Assembly: GCF_963548695.1 (NCBI RefSeq)
Contig: NZ_CAUUWA010000003.1
Location: 1 to 64,000, forward strand
Direction: 5' to 3'
Origin: an uncultured Fretibacterium sp.
GTDB taxonomy: Bacteria; Synergistota; Synergistia; Synergistales; Aminobacteriaceae
DNA: 64,000 bases
Position 1 is the stretch's first letter. Each line of letters begins with the position of its first letter. Below, piece after piece: positions 1 through 7,751 of the stretch. The position numbers and the translations under genes are program-made. Below the pieces are notes generated by a model that saw only the letters and a list, made by a program, of their open reading frames with translations, made no database searches and was not told where the DNA came from.

Positions 1-649
1 TCTCCTGGTTCACCCCGGAGAACAGGCCCTCGATGCTCCCGTACTCCTCCAGCGCAGCCGTCGCATACTCGTCCCCGCCGTTGATGAGGACCTCCAACCC
101 GTACCCCGAGAGCCGGCGCAGCACCTCCGTCAGCCCTTCGAAGATCCCGCGGCTCTTTCTGTAGTGATAGACGTCGCAGTTGTCGACGAAGAACCCATCG
201 ATTCCCTTCCGCACATACCCCGCGGCCAGCTCGGAGACGACGAAATCCCGCCACGGCGCGGCGGATACGTCGATCCACCATTCCTCATCCCAATTCTCGT
301 ACCTTCCCAGGACAAATTTTCTGAACCTGCCGTAATACGGACGGAACGCCTCCAGGGAGCCCACGTTCAGATAGCCGTACACCGTGTGGCCCGACTCCTT
401 CAGAGACGCGATCTCCCGCTCCTCGAAATGGGCCGGGTCGACGACCAGCACCCTGGTCCGCAGGACGCGCTGGTCCCTCAGCGCCTCGCTGCCCCTCATC
501 CCGATAAAAACGCCGTACGGAGCGTCGAATGCCCGCTCCGGGCGCGCCTCCCCGGCAAAGCAGCACCCGCAGAGGACGAGCACGGCCACCAGGGCGCACG
601 GCGACGCCCGTCCCGCGATTTTCCCAACCCATCCCGTCATGGACGCCAT
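1..649 (-). CDS. Secreted GH114-like glycosidase (TM1410 family), 3' end beyond the window
   Basis: The reading frame is open from an ATG at 649 (or 640) to the window edge, so the C-terminus is missing. The protein starts with a hydrophobic signal segment ending in Cys residues (LVLCGCCFAG), so it is exported and may be a lipoprotein. The mature part reads like the endo-alpha-1,4-polygalactosaminidase/TM1410 TIM barrel (GH114): LVVDPAHF, VYGYLNVGSLE, WWIDVSAAPWRDFV, GIDGFFVDNCD and VLINGGDE fit the family pattern of acidic residues at strand ends. It begins only 3 nt after modD, so it is probably the last gene of the molybdate operon, although its role there is unclear. Family assignment is from motif memory. 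Confidence 0.72.
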   Translation of the reverse strand, partial: MASMTGWVGKIAGRASPCALVAVLVLCGCCFAGEARPERAFDAPYGVFIGMRGSEALRDQRVLRTRVLVVDPAHFEEREIASLKESGHTVYGYLNVGSLEAFRPYYGRFRKFVLGRYENWDEEWWIDVSAAPWRDFVVSELAAGYVRKGIDGFFVDNCDVYHYRKSRGIFEGLTEVLRRLSGYGLEVLINGGDEYATAALEEYGSIEGLFSGVNQE

Positions 650-652
650 CGG

Positions 653-1507
653 TCAAAACCGCGCCTGAACGGCGTAGAACTTCATCTTGACGTCCTGGGG
701 CCTGCCGAAGTAGACCCAGGACGTGATCAGGACGTCCGCCCCCGCCGCGGCGTAGTACGCCGCATTGTCCGCGTCGATACCCCCGGCGGCGGAGATGCGG
801 ACCTCGGGCCGGATTCGGCGCACCCGCTCGACGCACTCCCGCAGCGCGTCGGGCGAAAAACGCTCGCACTGGATCACCTGGACGCCGGCCTCCGCGAACC
901 GGACGGCCTCCTCCACGGAACCGGCCTCCGCCATGATCCTCCTCTCCGGAAAGCGCGCGGCCATCCTCGGGATCGCGGACAGGAACTCCGCCTCGTCCAT
1001 GAAAGCCCGATGCTGGTCGAAGACGAGAATCGACTCCGACAGGCCCAGCCGGTGCACGGTCGCCCCACCGGCCAGAGCGGCCCTCACGGAGAGGTGCTTC
1101 GTCCCCGGGAAGTGCTTGCGGGTCACGGCAACCTCCACGGACGGGGACGCGGCCCTCGCGTTCCGCACGAGCTCGGCGGTCCGCGTGGCGATGCCGGAGG
1201 CGTACTCCATGACGTTCTGCGCCACCTTGTAGACGGCGTGCAGCTGCCCGGCCGTTCCCTCGGCACGGAGACAGACGGTTCCGGCTGTCAAGTGGCTGCC
1301 GCTTGGCCGTACCTCCTCCGCCAGGGCCCCGACGGCCCGGAACACCCGGGCGGCCTCCTCCACCCCGGCGATCACGCAGTCCTCCTTCGGGAAGCACTCC
1401 ACGCAGCCGGGACGGTCCTCTATGCCGAGGGCGTCCACGGTCAGATCCATCAGGTTGAGGTCCTCCTTGATCCAGGCCTTTATGCGGCTCTCGGGTACGA
1501 AAAACAT
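653..1507 (-). CDS. modD: ModD-like quinolinate phosphoribosyltransferase homologue of the mod operon
   Basis: A 284-aa protein of the NadC/ModD fold. The start at 1507 is chosen because GGAGAAG lies about 8 nt upstream and homologous N-termini begin here (MFFVPESRIKAWIKEDL); the open frame extends further upstream without support. Typical features are the early NLMDLT stretch, NVMEYASGIATRTAELV, TRKHFPGTKHLSVRAAL and the barrel C-terminus SAAGGIDADNAAYYAAAGAD. NadC proper makes nicotinate mononucleotide from quinolinate. ModD is its paralogue found with molybdate transporters, and its exact substrate is not settled. Position directly after modB supports ModD over NadC. Confidence 0.85.
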   Translation of the reverse strand: MFFVPESRIKAWIKEDLNLMDLTVDALGIEDRPGCVECFPKEDCVIAGVEEAARVFRAVGALAEEVRPSGSHLTAGTVCLRAEGTAGQLHAVYKVAQNVMEYASGIATRTAELVRNARAASPSVEVAVTRKHFPGTKHLSVRAALAGGATVHRLGLSESILVFDQHRAFMDEAEFLSAIPRMAARFPERRIMAEAGSVEEAVRFAEAGVQVIQCERFSPDALRECVERVRRIRPEVRISAAGGIDADNAAYYAAAGADVLITSWVYFGRPQDVKMKFYAVQARF

Positions 1508-1572
1508 CGGTGCTTCTCCTTCCCTTGGACGGATCGCCAGCCCATAAAAGCGGCACCACACTGCGCCGCGCC

Positions 1573-2256
1573 TCAAAACCCTCCGCCCCCCCGCGCGCGG
1601 CACCCCTCCAGCAGGGCGTACAGCAACGTGCCGACGACGGCCAGCACGGCGCAGAGCCTCATGGCCCCGTCGAAATCACCCCGCGACACGCAGTTGAAGA
1701 TCTCGAGGGAGAGGGTGTTGGTCCTGCCCGAGATGTTCCCTCCCAGCATCATCGTGATGCCCACCTCCCCCGAGGCCCTGGCGACCCCCAGCAGGAGGCA
1801 GGAGAAGAGCGTCCTCGAGACCTGCGGGACCGTCACGAAAAGGAACGTCCCCATCGCCCCGCACCCCAGGGTGCGGGCGGCCTCCTCCAGCCTGCGCAGT
1901 TCGGGGCGCTCCATCGCCGCCTGGAGGGGCCGGACCACCAGCGGCAGCCCCGCGACGAACGCGGAGAGGATCACCCCTGGCTCGGAGAAGACGATACGCA
2001 GTCCCAGCCAACGCTCCAGGGGCCCTCCAATGGGGCCGTTCCTGCCCAGCAGCAGCAGGAGGAGGAAGCCCATCGCCACGGGAGGGAAGATCAGCGGCAG
2101 CGTCACCAGGAACGCCAACGCGCGGGCCAAAAGGCCGCGCCTCCGGCTGCAGAACCGGGCACAGGGCAGCCCCACGCAGAGGTAGAGCAGGACGCAGGCC
2201 ACGCACACCCTCAGCGTGAGGAGTATGGGGAAGCTCAGGGCAACCTCGTCCGACAC
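1573..2256 (-). CDS. modB: Molybdate ABC transporter permease ModB
   Basis: A 227-aa inner-membrane permease with about five hydrophobic segments. It carries the cytoplasmic EAA loop that contacts the ATPase (EEAARTLGCGAMGTFLFVTVPQ region, about residues 143-165). The length is normal for ModB. The start is a GTG at 2256 with a strong GGAGGGGAGGGG tract 6-7 nt upstream. It lies between modA and modD in a leftward operon. The family is well recognised; molybdate versus tungstate cannot be told from the permease. Confidence 0.9.
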   Translation of the reverse strand: MSDEVALSFPILLTLRVCVACVLLYLCVGLPCARFCSRRRGLLARALAFLVTLPLIFPPVAMGFLLLLLLGRNGPIGGPLERWLGLRIVFSEPGVILSAFVAGLPLVVRPLQAAMERPELRRLEEAARTLGCGAMGTFLFVTVPQVSRTLFSCLLLGVARASGEVGITMMLGGNISGRTNTLSLEIFNCVSRGDFDGAMRLCAVLAVVGTLLYALLEGCRARGGGGF

Positions 2257-2347
2257 AGCGCACCCCTCCCCTCCGGGAAATAGGGACCGATCACTCCGCC
2301 AGGTTCCGCCCCCCCGGACGGGGCGTGGAAAAAGCCGCGAAGTGGGC

Positions 2348-3088
2348 TCACCAGATGCCGTGACGTTTCAGGATCTCCTTGCCCTTCTCGCCCTTCAGGA
2401 ACTCCAGGAAGCTCAGGACCCCGGCGTCCGTCTCCCGCCCCTGGACCACCGCGGCGACCATCCTCAGAGGTGGGTATCCCTCGGCGATCTCCAGCCATCC
2501 GCCCAGCTTCTGCCCGCCGTTCAGCACCATGACGCGGTTGACGAACCCCGCGTCCATCTCGCCGGAGGCGAGGTAGGAGAAGACCTGGGGAACGGTGGAG
2601 ACGACCGCGAGCCTCTCCCCGAGCTTTTCGCCGATGCCGGAGCTCTTCAGGAACGCGGACGCGGCACGACCGTAGATGGCCGCCTTGGGATCGGGCATGG
2701 CGACCCGGGCGAAGTCCTGCTTCTCCAGGTCCTTCGGGGACTCGAGGCTCAGGCCCTTCCGCCACGCCAGGACCAGCACCGTATCGCCCAGCGGTTCGAT
2801 GCGGCCGAACTCCAACCCCTGCGAGGCCGCTTCCAAAGCCCCCCTGTCCGAGATCACCACGTCGGCCCCGCTGCCCTGCTTGATCTGGACCAGCACCTGG
2901 CCGATGGGACCGCCGTACATCTCCTCGAGGGACTCGCCCGACTCGCGATAGGCCTTGCCAAGCTCCTCGACCATCTGCTTGTAGCCCGCCCCGGTGGTCA
3001 CCGCGACGCCGCAGAACGCGGCGGTGGCAAACACAAAGACGCACAGCAGCGCCAACGGAAAAACACGCCTCATCCATTTCCTGCCCAT
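2348..3088 (-). CDS. modA: Molybdate/tungstate-binding periplasmic protein ModA
   Basis: A 246-aa substrate-binding protein with an N-terminal signal peptide (RRVFPLALLCVFVFATAAF). Family features are the early TGAGYKQMVEELGKAY, then GSGADVVISDRGALEAA, the hinge VMPDPKAAIYGRAA-like stretch and the C-terminal FLEFLKGEKGKEILKRHGIW typical of ModA/WtpA-like proteins. A second ATG 15 nt downstream (3073), with AGGA before it, could be the true start. It follows modC by 18 nt and precedes modB. It would deliver oxyanions to ModBC, supplying molybdenum or tungsten enzymes common in anaerobes. Confidence 0.88.
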   Translation of the reverse strand: MGRKWMRRVFPLALLCVFVFATAAFCGVAVTTGAGYKQMVEELGKAYRESGESLEEMYGGPIGQVLVQIKQGSGADVVISDRGALEAASQGLEFGRIEPLGDTVLVLAWRKGLSLESPKDLEKQDFARVAMPDPKAAIYGRAASAFLKSSGIGEKLGERLAVVSTVPQVFSYLASGEMDAGFVNRVMVLNGGQKLGGWLEIAEGYPPLRMVAAVVQGRETDAGVLSFLEFLKGEKGKEILKRHGIW

Positions 3089-3106
3089 CTCTTCATCATC
3101 CTTTCC

Positions 3107-3832
3107 TTATTCTTTCCCTATGGGGCCCTGCGGCATCCGCAGGGCTTTTCCCCCGGGCCCGGGGCCGCGAAGGCCGGACCGTGGGGGGCGCAGCCGGGTC
3201 TCCTCTCCCCTCTCCACGACGAGAACCCGGTCGGCAAGACGCCGGATCTCCTCCTCGGCGTGGGAGACGTAGAGCACGGGGACGCCGAGGGCCTGCGGGA
3301 TCGTTGCGATATATCCCATCAGCTCGTCCCTGAGCCGAGCGTCCAGGGAGGCCAGGGGCTCGTCCATCAGCAGAAACGACGTGCAGGCCAGCAGGGCCCT
3401 GCCGATGGCCACGCGCTGACTCTCGCCCCCCGAGAGCGCGCCGACGCCGCGCCCAAGCATGGGCTCCAGGTCCATCAGCGCGACCACGCGCTCGAAAAAG
3501 GACCGGCTGTACGGCCGGCCGCAGAAACGCGGGGCAAAGAGCAGGTTGTTCCGCACCGAGAGGTGAGGAAAGAGACGATGCTCCTGAAACACGTACCCCA
3601 CGCCGCGCCTCCGTGCCGGCAGAAAGACCCTCTCCGCCGCGTCGAAGAACACCGTGCCGTTGTGGACGATGCGCCCCTCGTCGGGGACGACGAGCCCGGC
3701 GACCATGTTGAGCAGGGTCGTCTTGCCGGCCCCGGACGGGCCGTAGAGGGCGGTGATCCCGACCCCATCCAGGACGAAGTCCGCACCCGTCGAGAAATCC
3801 CCCAGGCGTTTTCTGACCCGAACCTCCAGCAC
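3107..3832 (-). CDS. modC: Molybdate ABC transporter ATPase ModC (start ambiguous inside a 15-bp repeat array)
   Basis: ATP-binding subunit with Walker A GPSGAGKTT, Q-loop YVFQEHRLFPH, signature LSGGESQR, Walker B SFLLMDEPLASLD and H-loop YVSHAEEE. It is about 242 aa from the start used here, short for ModC, and the C-terminal MOP molybdate-sensing domain is absent. Family N-termini read M-LEVxVxKRLGDF, matching a GTG at 3832. Upstream the frame stays open to 3937 through four in-frame 15-bp units, each with AGGA followed by GTG, ATG or TTG. Translation may start at any of 3832, 3847, 3862 or 3877. The ATG at 3937 lies inside the operator palindrome, which makes it unlikely. First gene of the mod operon. 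Confidence 0.88.
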   Translation of the reverse strand: MLEVRVRKRLGDFSTGADFVLDGVGITALYGPSGAGKTTLLNMVAGLVVPDEGRIVHNGTVFFDAAERVFLPARRRGVGYVFQEHRLFPHLSVRNNLLFAPRFCGRPYSRSFFERVVALMDLEPMLGRGVGALSGGESQRVAIGRALLACTSFLLMDEPLASLDARLRDELMGYIATIPQALGVPVLYVSHAEEEIRRLADRVLVVERGEETRLRPPRSGLRGPGPGGKALRMPQGPIGKE

Positions 3833-3889
3833 TCCTCCCAACAACACTCCTCCCAACAACATTCCTGCCAATAACACTCCTGCCAACTT
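3830..3889 (-). repeat. Four tandem 15-bp units spanning the modC translation start
   Basis: Units lie at 3830-3844, 3845-3859, 3860-3874 and 3875-3889; the first two are identical. On the coding strand each unit reads TTGTTGGGAGGAGTG or a close variant, so each contains a Shine-Dalgarno-like GGAGGA and a GTG or ATG. As 15 is a multiple of 3, all copies stay in the modC frame and encode the repeated peptide LLGGV. Copy-number change would keep the frame while changing the number of start signals. Confidence 0.85.
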
Positions 3890-3935
3890 CCGCACGAGAC
3901 GCCATGAACCGGAACGACGCCCCGGCCTGCCGGGC

Positions 3936-3963
3936 ATCGAGTTATTTCATGGAATAACTCGAT
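3936..3963. promoter_or_regulatory. ModE-type operator of the mod operon
   Basis: A perfect inverted repeat, ATCGAGTTATT then 6 nt then AATAACTCGAT. The half-site ends (ATCG...CGAT) and the 6-nt spacer match the published ModE consensus ATCGnTATATA-N6-TATATAnCGAT in architecture and outer bases. It sits just downstream of the promoter at 3975-4003, covering roughly +5 to +32, so a bound regulator would block transcription. ModE represses molybdate uptake when molybdate is plentiful. No modE gene is in the window. Confidence 0.75.
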
Positions 3964-3974
3964 GGGCCACAGTC

Positions 3975-4003
3975 AGAATAAGGCATAGAGGGAAAAGTGT
4001 CAA
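3975..4003 (-). promoter_or_regulatory. Sigma70-type promoter of the mod operon
   Basis: On the minus strand TTGACA (3998-4003), a 17-nt spacer and TATTCT (3975-3980). The predicted start is near 3968, immediately before the ModE-type palindrome. AT-rich sequence upstream (4004-4025) could act as an UP element. Confidence 0.75.
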
Positions 4004-4104
4004 ATTATTTTCAAATTATTTCAAGGATGGAAGGCCAAGCGCCGCGGCGATCGCGTGAGGGCGGCACACTCCGCGGCGTCTCCTCACCCCCAACCTCACA
4101 CCCT

Positions 4105-4836
4105 CTACCGCTGCCGGGGGTCCGGCGCGGGGAAGAGGTCCAACAGCTTCTCCCTCAGCAACTCCATGCCGCGGCCCGCGCCAGCGCGGATCACGGTGAA
4201 ATGGGAACTGCTCGGAAGCGCGACCTCGTTGGGGTCGATCAGGAACGCGGGTGTTCCGGGGCGCAGGTCGTGGATCAGTCCGGCGGCCGGGTACACGTTC
4301 AGGGACGTGCCCACCACGGCGAAGATGTCCGCCCCCGCCACCCAACGGGACGCCTCCGCGATCATCGGGACCGCCTCCCCAAACCAGACGATATGGGGGC
4401 GCAGCGGGGAGCCGTCCGTATCCGTCTCTCCAAACTCCATCCGGCTGTAGCCGATGTCGCGGACCCGGGTCTCGTCCCGGACACTGCGTACCTTGGTCAG
4501 CTCCCCATGCAGGTGCAGCACCTTCGTGCTCCCGGCGCGCTCGTGCAGGTTGTCCACGTTCTGGGTGACGATCCCCACGTCGAAGAACTCCTCGAGCTCC
4601 GCCAGGATGCGGTGCCCAAGATTCGGCTCCACATGGGCCAGCTGTTCCCGGCGCTGGTTGTAGAACTCGGTCATCAGTTTGGGGTTGCGGTGCCACCCCT
4701 CGATGCTGGCGACCTCCATGACGTCGTACTCCTCCCAAAGCCCCCCGGCGTCGCGGAAGGTCTTGAGCCCGCTCTCGGCGCTCATCCCCGCACCGGTCAG
4801 CACGACCAGGCGTTTTCCTCGTTTGTTCCCATCCAT
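4105..4836 (-). CDS. Sir2-family NAD-dependent protein deacylase
   Basis: A 243-aa sirtuin. The start at 4836 is set by AAGGAGGG 9 nt upstream and by the position of the NAD motif; the frame opens 24 codons earlier without support. Motifs: GAGMSAESGLKTFRDAGGLW (NAD binding), TQNVDNLHERAG, catalytic His in HLHGELT, RPHIVWFGE and GTSLNVYPAAGL. No CxxC zinc-binding pairs are visible, so it belongs to a bacterial sirtuin subgroup without the zinc ribbon. It removes acyl groups from lysines at the cost of NAD. It stands alone, divergent from the MITE-filled gap. Confidence 0.88.
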   Translation of the reverse strand: MDGNKRGKRLVVLTGAGMSAESGLKTFRDAGGLWEEYDVMEVASIEGWHRNPKLMTEFYNQRREQLAHVEPNLGHRILAELEEFFDVGIVTQNVDNLHERAGSTKVLHLHGELTKVRSVRDETRVRDIGYSRMEFGETDTDGSPLRPHIVWFGEAVPMIAEASRWVAGADIFAVVGTSLNVYPAAGLIHDLRPGTPAFLIDPNEVALPSSSHFTVIRAGAGRGMELLREKLLDLFPAPDPRQR

Positions 4837-4935
4837 CCTCGCGGTCCCTCCTTCTCGATGATCCTCGACCAATCCGTCCCCGACAAAACCCCGCTCCCCC
4901 GGCCGCATCCCCTATACCGTGCCCATACGCTATAA

Positions 4936-5021
4936 TTAGGGAAGCGCAGATAAAAATACACATCTTATCCAAGATGAATATGCAAAACATCAATATACAG
5001 AAAGCTCCGGCGCTTCCCTAA
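4936..5021. repeat. 86-bp MITE-like element with perfect 12-bp terminal inverted repeats
   Basis: Ends are TTAGGGAAGCGC (4936-4947) and GCGCTTCCCTAA (5010-5021), a perfect inverted pair. The interior is AT-rich, includes a small hairpin (CATCTT/AAGATG) and has no coding capacity. No clear target duplication is visible. Part of the interior (about 4955-4985) resembles the inverse of 45595-45650, including the TATGCAAAA and TTATC-AAGAT stretches, suggesting another partial copy there. Confidence 0.7.
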
Positions 5022-5048
5022 AATTTAACATGGGGGCTTGATAGAGAA

Positions 5049-5215
5049 CCTAAGCGACCAACACAACTGATGAATAAACTAAGTGATCGACACAACTCGC
5101 GTTGCTCGTTGATGAAGCCCCTAAGCGACCCACTCAACTCGTTACACTCGTTGGTGGTCTGCTTATGGTCGCCTACTTATCGCATACGCTCGTTGGTTGT
5201 CTGCTTACGCCCCCA
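5049..5215. repeat. Degenerate tandem repeat and copy of a dispersed 58-bp repeat
   Basis: Diverged units share CTAAGcGACC, ACTCaACTCG, CTCGTTGGtgGTCTGC and GCTTA. The section 5111-5168 matches the reverse complement of 36114-36171 at most positions and, more loosely, 53292-53347. No ORF or RNA family was recognised. With the flanking elements it fills the 545-nt gap between the sirtuin and the methyltransferase; nothing else is seen in this gap. Confidence 0.7.
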
Positions 5216-5237
5216 ACCCCCAACGCCGCTATACAAT

Positions 5238-5335
5238 AGCGGCGGCCCCGGCAGGCTTCCTCCTCAGAACAGGCAAGCTGGGGTTCCACGGGGAGGCGTC
5301 ATGGATTAAAACGGTTTCTCCTTAAAATTATCGCA
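5238..5335 (-). repeat. Dispersed MITE-like element, copy 1
   Basis: On the minus strand this reads AAGGAGAAACCGTTTTAATCC, then CCCAGCTTGCCTGTT, then GCCGGGGCCGCCGCT. The same arrangement occurs at 35893-35977 and 57280-57370. Copies differ mainly in the middle. Confidence 0.8.
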
Positions 5336-5381
5336 CATCAGGCACGCTGAGGAAAGGAACGTACCCGGACAAAGGATTTTT

Positions 5382-6053
5382 TTGAATGTGGTCGTCGAAG
5401 CCGGGGCGGAATTGGAGCGAAAGGATCGGATGGTATTGAGTAAAAACTACGGTCAACTGCAGCGCCAGGGAAGGCAGCTGAGATCACGGATTGCGGAGGG
5501 CATGGTCTTTCTGCGGCGCTTCGTCGGCGCTCCTCGCCAGGTGGGGAGCGTCATACCCAGCTCGCCTTACCTCACCCGCGCGGTCCTGGACAAGATCGAC
5601 TGGAGCCAGGTCCGAAACATCGCCGAGCTCGGGGCCGGGACGGGGGTCTTCACCCGGAGCATCGTCCGCCGGGCGCGGCCCGACGCCCGACTTCTCGTGT
5701 TCGAGATCGACCCAGACCTCCAGCGGATGATCGGCGTCTCGCACCCCGGCCTGAAGCTCTACGGGGACGCCCAGGAACTGCCCGCCATTCTGGAGGACCT
5801 GGGAATCGACAAGCTGGACTGCATCGTCTCGAGCCTGCCCTTCACCGTCCTCCCCCCGGCGATGACCGCCCGTATCCTGGACGCCGTCCAGGATACCCTG
5901 GTCTCCGGCGGTAAGTTCGTGGCCTATCAGTACTCCAAGATCATGAAGCGCCACTTCGAATCGCGCTTCTCGGAGATCCGGACCTCCTTCGTCCCCATCA
6001 ACATCCCTCCGGCGTTCGTCTACGAGTGCCGGGGAGACATCCGGAAAAAATGA
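5382..6053 (+). CDS. SAM-dependent methyltransferase, phospholipid N-methyltransferase/rRNA dimethylase-like
   Basis: A 223-aa class I methyltransferase. SAM motif I is NIAELGAGTGVFTRSIV (about residue 83), an acidic post-I residue sits in LLVFEIDP, and motif IV-like IVSSLPFTVLPPAM follows. This SLPF pattern is shared by KsgA-like and PmtA-like enzymes. The N-terminal PRQVGSVIPSSPYLTRAVLD stretch is typical of bacterial PmtA-type proteins that methylate phosphatidylethanolamine, so membrane lipid is the best guess. The start used is TTG 5382 with AAAGGA 6 nt upstream; an ATG at 5430, also with AAAGGA, would remove 16 residues. Substrate unproven. Confidence 0.75.
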   Translation: MNVVVEAGAELERKDRMVLSKNYGQLQRQGRQLRSRIAEGMVFLRRFVGAPRQVGSVIPSSPYLTRAVLDKIDWSQVRNIAELGAGTGVFTRSIVRRARPDARLLVFEIDPDLQRMIGVSHPGLKLYGDAQELPAILEDLGIDKLDCIVSSLPFTVLPPAMTARILDAVQDTLVSGGKFVAYQYSKIMKRHFESRFSEIRTSFVPINIPPAFVYECRGDIRKK

Positions 6054-6080
6054 GAGGGGGGAGACCCCCTCTCATTTTTT
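6050..6080. terminator. Bidirectional intrinsic terminator
   Basis: Perfect 11-bp stem ATGAGAGGGGG/CCCCCTCTCAT with a GAGA loop, six T on one side and six A on the other. It overlaps the methyltransferase stop codon and also serves the converging gene ending at 6123. Confidence 0.93.
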
Positions 6081-6122
6081 CTTTTCCTCTCCCAATTCTT
6101 TTTCCCCGTTCTGCGGCGCTCG

Positions 6123-7751
6123 TCATTTCTCGATGACGATACGGCCGTCCGTCCTCATGCTCACCCTTCCGTCGGGGAAGAAACGCAGGTAGTCCACCAT
6201 AGCATCCACGTCCCGGACCTCCGTCGATTCCCTCCGGGCCTCCTCGAACACGAAGTAACGGTCGCCCCCGCCCGCAGTCCAGCTGTTGACCGCCACGGTG
6301 TACTCTTCCTTATCGTCGACCTCACGCCACTCCCCGTCCTTCAGCACGGAGATCTGTTTCAGGCGGTTACCCCAGGATAAAAGCCTGCCCTCCGCGTCGA
6401 AGGACGCGGCCTTCTCCTTGAGGTCGTAGACGACCTTCAGCCCGGAGATCTGGAGGAACCCTCCGTCCGGGACGCGAAACGCGGGGTCGAAATGCTCGCC
6501 CTCGGCAACCAGGGCGGAGGCGGAGAGCTCCATGATCTGCCGAAGCTGTTTTCCCGTCACCGTGATGACGTCGATGGTGTTGCCGAACGGCAGGATCTCC
6601 ATCAGGTTCTTCTCCGAGACCTCCCCGGCGGGGAAGATCCGGTCCCCCCTCAGGGATCCGCCGTTGGCGAGCCCCACATCCGTCTTGAACCTCCACCGAA
6701 GCCCATCCGCCACGAAGTCCCCCAGAGGCATCTCCCGAATCCGCAGCGCCCTCTTGTGGGCGTCGACGGGGGTCTCGAAGAAGCCCACCGCCCGCTCCAG
6801 GCTGCTGTTTAACTTGCCCTCGTACTCCGCAGCAATCCTCATGACCTCTGGGTTCGGGGGCGTCTTCGGAGAAATGTTCAAAAGGCGCCAGGACGTCTGC
6901 TCCCACAGCAACCTGCCCTTTTCGGTCGTCAGGACGAGTTTGCCCAGGAACTTTCCCCTGGAGCCGCTCCAGGCCAGGGCAGTCATCCAATTATCGGGAC
7001 CCTGGACAAGCTGCAGCTGCACCTCCTCCTTCTCGGAGACCCCGCGGCCGACGATCGCGTGGATCCCCGAGACCGACTCCGCCAAGCGCTTGTTCTCGCC
7101 CTCGCTGAGGTTGCTGAGCATCACGACGACATCCGCGCCCTGGGACCGCAGGTCGGCGATCATCTCCCGGGCTATGCCCTCCGTATCGGTCAGGACGATC
7201 AGCTCGTCCGTCTTCTTCGTCACGGAGAAGAGCCAGGTCGAGAGCATCGCGAAGAAGCCGACCTTCAGGTCCCCCGCCGGGACGATGACGTTCCGCACAA
7301 ATTTGCGCGCCACCTCGGGATCGGATATCGACACGTTCGAGAGGACCATGGGGAAGGACGCATGATCCAGGGCCTGCTTCAGATGATCCCAGCCGTAATC
7401 GAATTCGCGTTTGCCGATCATCCCCACCTGGACCCCGGCGGCCGAGAGGGCCGAGAACTCCGGGACCCCGCCGAAATAACGCCACATCGGCCCCTCGACG
7501 GCCTCCCCGGTCTGGACGAAGATGGCGTTCGGGTCATCCTGGGACCGTTCCTGTTCCACGAGCCCTGCGGCATGGGACAGCCCTCCGATGCGCACCGACG
7601 TCTTGTTCACCTTCTCCGAGATCGGCAGAAGCTGGCTCTTCAGATGATTGATGGAGAGGATCGTCACCCTCCCATCCCTTCCGGGGGCCGGGGAGACGAA
7701 CGTCAGAAAGATGCCGCAGATTACGCCCATTCCCAACAGCCATTTTTTCAT
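6123..7751 (-). CDS. Exported UshA/5'-nucleotidase-like protein with a destroyed metal site
   Basis: 542 aa from ATG 7751, with a signal peptide (MKKWLLGMGVICGIFLTFVS). The fold is the two-domain 5'-nucleotidase: an N-terminal metallophosphoesterase domain and a C-terminal substrate-binding domain (LANGGSLRGD, LPFGNTIDVITVTG, AVNSWTAGGGDRYFVF). Every signature metal ligand appears changed: the usual NDxHG is SINHLKS (33-39), the GD motif is TGEAVEG, GNHEFD is GKREFD (113-118), and GHxH is GRGVS. It is therefore probably non-catalytic. Its ATG overlaps the TGA of the upstream GGDEF/EAL gene, so the two are translationally coupled and may work together. Confidence 0.85.
   Translation of the reverse strand: MKKWLLGMGVICGIFLTFVSPAPGRDGRVTILSINHLKSQLLPISEKVNKTSVRIGGLSHAAGLVEQERSQDDPNAIFVQTGEAVEGPMWRYFGGVPEFSALSAAGVQVGMIGKREFDYGWDHLKQALDHASFPMVLSNVSISDPEVARKFVRNVIVPAGDLKVGFFAMLSTWLFSVTKKTDELIVLTDTEGIAREMIADLRSQGADVVVMLSNLSEGENKRLAESVSGIHAIVGRGVSEKEEVQLQLVQGPDNWMTALAWSGSRGKFLGKLVLTTEKGRLLWEQTSWRLLNISPKTPPNPEVMRIAAEYEGKLNSSLERAVGFFETPVDAHKRALRIREMPLGDFVADGLRWRFKTDVGLANGGSLRGDRIFPAGEVSEKNLMEILPFGNTIDVITVTGKQLRQIMELSASALVAEGEHFDPAFRVPDGGFLQISGLKVVYDLKEKAASFDAEGRLLSWGNRLKQISVLKDGEWREVDDKEEYTVAVNSWTAGGGDRYFVFEEARRESTEVRDVDAMVDYLRFFPDGRVSMRTDGRIVIEK

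Noticed and set aside
164..2185. 673-codon open frame on the plus strand opposite modB-modD
   Set aside because: Composition is Arg/Pro/Gly/His-rich without domains; it is an antisense artefact of high GC over a well-recognised operon.
5049..5215. Possible CRISPR array
   Set aside because: Repeats are degenerate, unequal in length and lack unique spacers of constant size; no cas genes nearby.
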